Shown piece after piece: positions 58,145 to 64,000 of a stretch of 64,000 nt of DNA. Position numbers and translations under genes: made by a program. Within the stretch, counting starts at the first letter, position 1. Each line of letters opens with the position of its first letter. The stretch comes from Chamaecrista fasciculata (lineage: Eukaryota > Streptophyta > Magnoliopsida > Fabales > Fabaceae): positions 8,511-72,510 of the forward strand of contig QANZ01043763.1 in the NCBI GenBank assembly GCA_003254925.1, written 5' to 3'. The notes below the pieces were generated by a model that worked only from the letters and a program-made list of their open reading frames with translations, was not told where the DNA came from and made no database searches.

Positions 58145-58512
58145 GACTAAATTACATTAAGATGCCCTTAATTTCAACTTATAGACAAAAGACACCCCTG
58201 AATTTTAAAATTTGACAGAATTGAAAGACCCCGTGAGTTTTCAAATGCACTCGCTTAGGATCCTTAAATTTTAAAACTTGATTAACAAACCTCGTAAATT
58301 TTCAACTTTATTCATTTAACTATTTAAGACCTCTAAATAGCTTCATTTTCTTAAAAACTCAAGGGTTTTAAGTGGTTTGTCAACTTTTAAAACTCAAAGG
58401 TCTTGAGTAAGCACAGTTAAAAATTCAGAAGGTCTATCTGTCAAATTTTAAAACTCAAAAATATTTTTGCCTTTAACCTAAATTTCGAAGGTCATCATAG
58501 TAGAATTTAACC
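58145..58512. mobile_element. Foldback MITE, family J
   Basis: The left end GACTAAATTACATTAAGATG pairs with the right end CATAGTAGAATTTAACC. Perfect 9-base target duplication TTATAATTT at 58136-58144 and 58513-58521. 368 bp with repeated CTGAATTTTAAAATTTGACA-type blocks. Confidence 0.9.
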
Positions 58513-58584
58513 TTATAATTTATGAAGCATGAGGATTCAATATTTTTAATTTATTAGTATAACTCATTTTTTTTTAATATTTTC

Positions 58585-60173
58585 TGTTAGTCAGGATGCA
58601 CAAGGAAAATATACCAAGAGGGGGGGTGAATTGGTATTTCAAAAACTTTTTCTAAGTTAAAAACAAGTTTTAACAGAGTTTCTTAAAACAGTTACTCAAA
58701 ACAATCCCTCTAATATAAATTCCTCAGAACAATTCCTTGTAACAGTTTCTTTGAGAACAAAGCTTCTTAGCAATAACAAATATGCTTAAGATCACAGAGA
58801 TACTCAGATAAACCAAATACTTAAGCAGACAGATATATCAACAGATTGCTAATGAAAGAAAACTAATCCTTAACTCAAAAGATAAATGCGAAATATAAAG
58901 GGGAAAGGATAAGGAATAAGACACAACAGATTTATATTGGTTCAGAATAAGGTACTAGTCCTCAACAAAGAACTTTCTCTTAAACCTACGTCCAGTCCCC
59001 AAACACAAAGTAAGGGATTTTATATTATTGCTGGGCAAACTAACCAAATTACAATTGACACTCAACCACTCACGGATCACCACTAGGGTTTCACACTTTT
59101 ACAATTTCCCAACCCACAAGTCCTCAAGGGTAACAAACCAAGTTCCTCACAGCAACTCCTCTTACAGTGCAACCACACACGGATAACCACTATAGGGTTT
59201 CACAACAACCGAGGGTAGGTAACCTATTACCACTAGGAGGTATACGAACGAATCAGACTTTTCAAGAAGAATATAGAAGGGGTTTTCTTACAAAGAGATA
59301 GGTTCACACACAAAGGTGAATGTCACAAAGACTAATCCCACAAAGGGTTCTCACAAAGAGATTTCGCACTTAGCAGCTTTAGCACTTAGCAATTGACACA
59401 AAGTCTAACTTGACACTTAGTCTAGCAGCTTCATCATTTGAATTCTTCAGCTTTTATAGAGAGCAGCTTCAGCAGCTTGATATGGAAATGTTCTTCAGCT
59501 TTAAATACTCCAATGCCTAGGAACAATAGTATCTTCAACATATTCGATTTTTCTTTAGCCTTCTTTAGAGTCTTGACTGAATTTCCATGTAGCTCATCTG
59601 ATAATAATGACATATAGACGTTGAACTTTAATCAGTATGGTCAGAATATGAAAGTTTGAAAACTTTCCTTACAATGGTTCCTTGACCTGTGGAATAGGAG
59701 CAATTAGCAGAAATCTTTCCAAAAATAGATTTAGCATTAAATAATAATCTCAACGGTTCAGCTTAGAACTTTCTTAATATGTATAACACAAAGTTATTGC
59801 AATGAGGCACGTTTTGCACTCGAAATAAATCAGATATAAAGATCAAAGCAAAACTTAGAAAGTTTCCTAAACAGTTCCTTCAATCATAGCGATAATTAAG
59901 GAACATGAATAATTCCCAGATTTCTTTTCTTCTTGAGATAGATTAACACATAATCACTGATTATACATTAAATGTAATTCTGATTTTACTCAATCATGGT
60001 CTCTTAATTATGTCGCACTATATAAAGCAATAATCCGAGACATAAATGGCTTTTTCAAATTATAACTTTAATAAAATATATCGAGACAAGCCAATATATA
60101 TATATATATATTCACAAAGAATTTTTGGCAATTATCAACACACATATATTTAATAAAATAAATAAACACTAAC
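58585..60173. mobile_element. Possible LTR-like repeat, unclassified
   Basis: Starts TGTTAGTCAGGATGCACAAG with AAGAGGGGGGGTGAATTGG, and may end CACTAACC near 60173, close to an ACTAACA inverse of its start. The interior has GGTTTCACA repeats and a TTGGTTCAGAATAAGG...CCTACGTCCAG pattern that resembles other dispersed plant repeats. No matching target duplication was found, so class and ends are uncertain. Confidence 0.35.
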
Positions 60174-61758
60174 CGTTATTCTATAAACACTGATGTTAAT
60201 TTATTTTATTTTCTAGCACTTAATTAATTAAAATTTATATAAAATGTGAATGTGAATTAATTTATTCCCAACATTTTCATTCACATTTTATATAATTCAA
60301 ATTTTCTGTTCCTCATTTATGCACTTCAGTATAGTACGTATGAAAAGTCGTTACAGGTGTACCTGAGTAGGTTATAAATTTTGCACTTATAGGTTTCCAC
60401 TGAAACAGTATACAATAAGGAAGCATAGAAGAAATAAATTTTGCACTCTAGTAGAGAAGGAAATTGGAAGTTGGCTTGTTTATCTTTTTATTCAGAAAAA
60501 TCAATTGACGCCAATTCAAGGTTCACATCTTGGTTTGTGGCTTCCTCTTAATTACACTTAACATTTGGCTTAAAATTATATACCAGATAAGAAGCTCTTG
60601 ATGAGGAAGCTTGGCAATATATTGTATTTAGGGAATTTTGTTAGGTGATTTTGAACAAATTTTTCATTAACTAAACTATTCAATTATGATGTCTTTCAAA
60701 TTAAATTAAATTGTCCATTTTTGGTTTAATTTGATTTTATTTCAATTGATTGAATTTGATTTGATTTAGTTCTAAATGTAAGCTAGAAAAATATTTTAAC
60801 ACCACAGTTATATTTATAGGGGTTTAGTGATGACCCATGCTCTTCATCCAGTCACCCATAATAATACAAAAAAGTAAAAACTGTATGAAATTTCAAATGT
60901 ACCTTCATTGTTTTTTATTTATTTTTTGGTTGCCCCACCTAATATTTAAAAGTTTTGTCTTGAATTATTTGAATTCAAGGTGCATCGCACACTTGGTTAT
61001 ATGATGGGAGAGTCTCCTGATAGAGATAACTTGATTCACATTTTACGCATTCTTGAACTAGGGACCTTGCTTAAGCACACCAAACCCCTTATTATTGAAA
61101 CCAACTTCATGTTGATTTTTTTAGTGGCCTTTAACGTAACGTCCATTTATAAAATATATTATTTGTCATGAATTATAGTAAACGGTTTAGTATTTTTTTT
61201 TTTAAGTAATAGGCACTTGGTTATATTGAGAGAATCTTTCAATAAAATAATTACATTCACAAAATCTTAAACTTAAAATTTTATTTAAGTAATGTACAAA
61301 ATGTACTTTTGATGCCCAAAGTATAAAGTCAATTTCAATTGTACATCTAATTTCTTGGATCAAAATACTTTCAAATTTTTTTGTGTCGATTATATACTTT
61401 CAATTTATGGTATAACTGACTCAGATATAAAACATTAAAATACAGTTGCCTCAAATATAAAGCATTGGATCAAAAGTATAATTGACCAAAGAAAAACTGT
61501 GAAGGTACAACTGAAACTCACATTATACTTTGAGGGTATCAAGAATACTTTTACTTAAATAATATTAGGCAACTTATCAATTTAACCAACTTTAAATAAT
61601 TTCTTCTTCCTTAGTTTGATAGTGCAAAATAAAGATATAGCCCACTAAAATAAGAAAAAAGAAATGTCAAACATTCAACGATGAGATGAAAGAAAAAATT
61701 TTAAAATTGATATGGAATTATCATTAGTACGTTTCCAGAAATTTAGAGAATGTTTTTA
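60174..61758. other. Intergenic with a family D foldback trace
   Basis: About 61290-61560 carries blocks related to 16466-16858 (GTACTTTTGATGCCCAAAG, GAGGGTATCAAGAATAC). A 63-codon open frame at 60980-61171 has no family. Nothing else is seen. Confidence 0.45.
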
Positions 61759-62149
61759 GAGTAAAATCCCAAACTGGTCCCCCAATTATTGGGTCGCTGA
61801 CAGATTGGTCCCTGATTTATGGAAATTGACAAATAGGTCCCCGAATTTTACTAACGTTAGTCAAATTGGTCCCTGAAGCCGTTAACTGCTGATGTGGCAC
61901 GTTAAGTGCCACGTCAGCAGTTGGAAAACTAAAAAAAAAAAGCCAACTGTGCGTGCCACATCAGCATTAATAATAAAAAAAATATTTCATTCAAAATTCA
62001 AATAGGTCCCTGAGTTATATTTTTATCTCATTATTCTCAATTTCCCCTCTTTTTCATCATCTTCATTCATTTTAGTCCCAAATCCTNAAATTGTAAAATG
62101 TCCCAAAACTCTTCCAAACATTCCACTTTAGTCCTTAAAAGTATTAAAA

Positions 62150-62980
62150 ACCCTAAACCCTAAATCCTAAAATCCTAAACTCCAAACCCTAAAACCTAAA
62201 CCCTAAACCATAAAACCCTAAAATCCTCAAATTGTAAAGTGTCCCAAAATTCTTCTAAACATTTCAATTTAGTCCATCAACTCTAAAACCTCAAACCCTA
62301 GAACCCCAAATCCCAAACCCAAAACTCTAAAACCCAAACCCTAAACCCTAAAATCCCAAACCCAAACCCTAAAATCCCAAACTACAAATCCTAAAACCTT
62401 AAACCCTAAATTGTAAAACCCCAAATCCTAAAATTCCAAACCCCAAACCCTAAACCCCAAACCCCAAAACCCCAAACCCCAAAATCCTAAACCCTAAACC
62501 CTAAAATCATAAACCCTAAAACCCTAAAATCCTAAAATTGTAAAGTGTCCCAAAATTCTTCCAAACATTTCAATTTAGTCCTTAAACTCTAAAACCCCAA
62601 ATCTTAGAACTCCAAACCCCAAACCCTAAAACCCCAAACCCCAAACCCTATACTCTAAAACCCCAACCCCCAAAATCCCAAACCCAAAACCCTAAAACCC
62701 AAAACCCCAAACCTAGATCCTAAAATCCCAAACCCCAAATCCTAAAACCTTAAACCCTAAATTGTAAAACCCCAAACCCTAAAATTCTAAACCCCAAATC
62801 CTAAAATTTTAAACTCTAAACTCTACAACCCCAACCCCAAACCCTAAAATCCCATACCCTAAACTCTAAAACCCTAAACCCCAAACCCCAAACTCAAACC
62901 TAAACCCCAAACCCTAAAACCCCAAACCCCAAACTCTAAAACCCCAAACCCTAAAATCCCATACCCTAAATTCTTTGGTT
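62150..62980. repeat. Degenerate telomere-like array, CCCTAAA strand
   Basis: About 830 bases of irregular AAACCCTA, AAACCCCA and AAATCCTA units. The unit TGTCCCAAAATTCTTC...TTTAGTCC recurs at ~62090, 62240 and 62550, so higher-order copies of about 150-310 bases exist. It is not a clean telomere repeat. Confidence 0.85.
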
Positions 62981-63117
62981 TATTATCTATTCATTTAATT
63001 AGAGGACCAATTTGTCTAACATATTGAACTATTTTGATAAATTCGGGGACTGATTTGAATAATACTGTTGCACGTCACGATTGTTGAACTTTAATGTACA
63101 GTCACAATTCTGATGAT

Positions 63118-63490
63118 TTGGGGTTTTAGAGTTTAGGGTTTGTGTTTAGGGTTTGAGGTTTTAGAGTTTGGGGGTTTAGGGTTTAGGGCTTTAGAGTTTG
63201 GGGTATGGGATTTTAGGATCTAGGTTTGGGGTTTTGGGTTTTAGGGTTTTGAGTTTGGGATTTTGGGGGTTGGGGTTTTAGTGTTTAGGGTTTGGGGTTT
63301 GGGGTTTTAGGGTTTGGGGTTTGGAGTTCTAAGATTTGGAGTTTTAGAGTTTAAGGACTAAATTGAAATGTTTGGAAGAATTTTGGGACACTTTACAATT
63401 TTAGGATTTTAGGGTTTTAGGGTTTGGAGTTTAGGATTTTAGGATTTAGGGTTTAGGGTTTAGGGTTTGGGGTTTAGGGTTTAGGGTTTT
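63118..63490. repeat. Degenerate telomere-like array, TTTAGGG strand
   Basis: About 370 bases of GGGTTTAG, GGGTTTTG and GGATTTTAG units, complementary to 62150-62980, interrupted by the TTGGAAGAATTTTGGGACAC unit at about 63373. Confidence 0.85.
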
Positions 63491-63556
63491 TAATACTTTT
63501 AAGGACTATACTGGAATGTTTGAAAGAGTTTTGGGACATTTTACAATTTTACTTTT

Positions 63557-63575
63557 AGCGTGGCTCTGATACCAC
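63557..63575 (-). other. Primer-binding site for initiator Met tRNA
   Basis: On the minus strand, directly after the LTR end CCCAACA and one G, reads TGGTATCAGAGCCACGC, the complement of the 3' end of plant initiator methionine tRNA. This marks the adjacent LTR as a 5' LTR. The internal region to the left is missing. Confidence 0.9.
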
Positions 63576-64000
63576 TGTTGGGAATTCAAGGGCGCCTAAG
63601 GCAGCGGAAGCATGAAAAACTGTAAATTAAATATTAAAACAAACGCCCAGGTCCAAGAATTCCCGAACGGATCCGCTAGCTGAATTTAAAACTTTTGGTT
63701 AAGTGGTATACCTCACGAGTTTCAATCCTTTAGTTGAACGGGGTGTTTTCCAAGAAGTCCACGTAACGCGTCCTTCCTCCGCCGGTAATCCACACGAACA
63801 GTTTGGAGATGCCTAGGTGCTAGCCTCCTTCACTTCTCAAGTGAATCTGGAACCTTTATCTACGGGTGTTCTTTTAATTCAAGAACTCTTCTTGAATTAT
63901 CAAGAACTATATGGCGCCTTGATCAAGAACTCTTCTTGATCCCACACAACCTTGTCACACAATATTAACTCTTAATATTGTGCGCCACTTTCTCTCTCTA
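63576..64000 (-). mobile_element. 5' LTR (-), truncated by the window edge
   Basis: Starts (as the LTR right end on the minus strand) TGTTGGGAATTCAAGGGCGCC and is nearly identical to 25107-25540. Shared blocks include CGAACGGATCCGCTAGC, CACACGAACAGTTTGGAG and CTTGATCAAGAAC. The primer-binding site at 63557-63575 abuts it. The terminal stem pairs GGGAATTC..GGGCG with CGCCC..GAATTCCC (63580-63664). Confidence 0.93.

Larger units (their letters stand above)
61759..63552. mobile_element. Foldback family I, copy 2, expanded into telomere-like repeats
   Basis: The left part (61759-62150) matches the left arm of 55192-56653 in layout: GGTCCC blocks, GCCACGTCAGCAG, then CCCTCTTTTTCATCATC and TGTCCCAAAACTC. 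From 62150 to 62980 it is a degenerate array of AAACCCTA/AACCCCAA units. After a short spacer (62980-63110) the complementary array TTTAGGG/TTTGGGG runs to 63490. The right arm stops at AAATTGTAAAATGTCC-complement (about 63550), short of the left terminus. N at 62087. Confidence 0.8.

Noticed and set aside
62150-63490. A chromosome end or true telomere
   Set aside because: Units are highly irregular, both strands occur head to head, and element arms surround the array.
1-64000. CRISPR arrays, riboswitches or bacterial operons
   Set aside because: No regularly spaced short repeats or prokaryotic gene layout are seen. The window is plant nuclear DNA.

Overview
The window looks like AT-rich nuclear DNA of a flowering plant, most likely a eudicot. 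The evidence is three intron-split plant genes (a minor-spliceosome protein, a remorin and an R2R3-MYB), plant-type LINE, Helitron, Mutator, PIF/Harbinger and tRNA-SINE sequences, and initiator-Met-tRNA-primed LTR elements. No species can be named from the sequence. Two single unknown bases (54155, 62087) suggest a draft assembly.

Only three loci look like intact host genes. SNRNP35 (U11/U12-35K, + strand, 6290-14527, eight coding exons, 282 codons) joins into one open frame through GT-AG introns. A group-1-like remorin (+ strand, 43536-46991, five exons, 206 codons) and an R2R3-MYB (- strand, 51152-48225, three exons, 296 codons) lie tail to tail. No operon-like or pathway link between the three is visible.

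Almost everything else is transposon-derived, in layers. From the left: an LTR right end (1-310) cuts a Mutator transposase pseudogene (311-1725). Next come a degenerate AT minisatellite, a SINE, a short LINE derivative and a miniature Helitron, then SNRNP35. At 17.9-20.9 kb a 1.7 kb segment is tandemly duplicated and carries an unrecognised ORF with 47-residue repeats. At 21.1-28.2 kb a 5'-truncated LINE, bounded by a 19-base target duplication, is split by two solo LTRs of one family in opposite orientation, each with a 5-base duplication. Immediately to the right a Pack-MULE-like element (28233-29777) carries a broken UDP-glucuronate 4-epimerase gene. A probable Helitron (about 32011-39934) holds a Helitron replicase/helicase fragment and a five-exon open reading frame that runs into that fragment in another frame.

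Around and inside the host genes are more than twenty foldback elements and MITEs whose arms carry TTTGGTCC-like motifs. Several have clear 9-10 base target duplications, which points to Mutator-type transposition. At least seven sit in introns of the three host genes. At the right end a foldback expanded into degenerate telomere-like repeats is fused to the primer-binding site and 5' LTR of another copy of the same LTR family. The most interesting points are the gene-capturing Pack-MULE, the chimeric spliced ORF in the Helitron, a compensated hairpin at the LTR ends and the telomere-like foldback.
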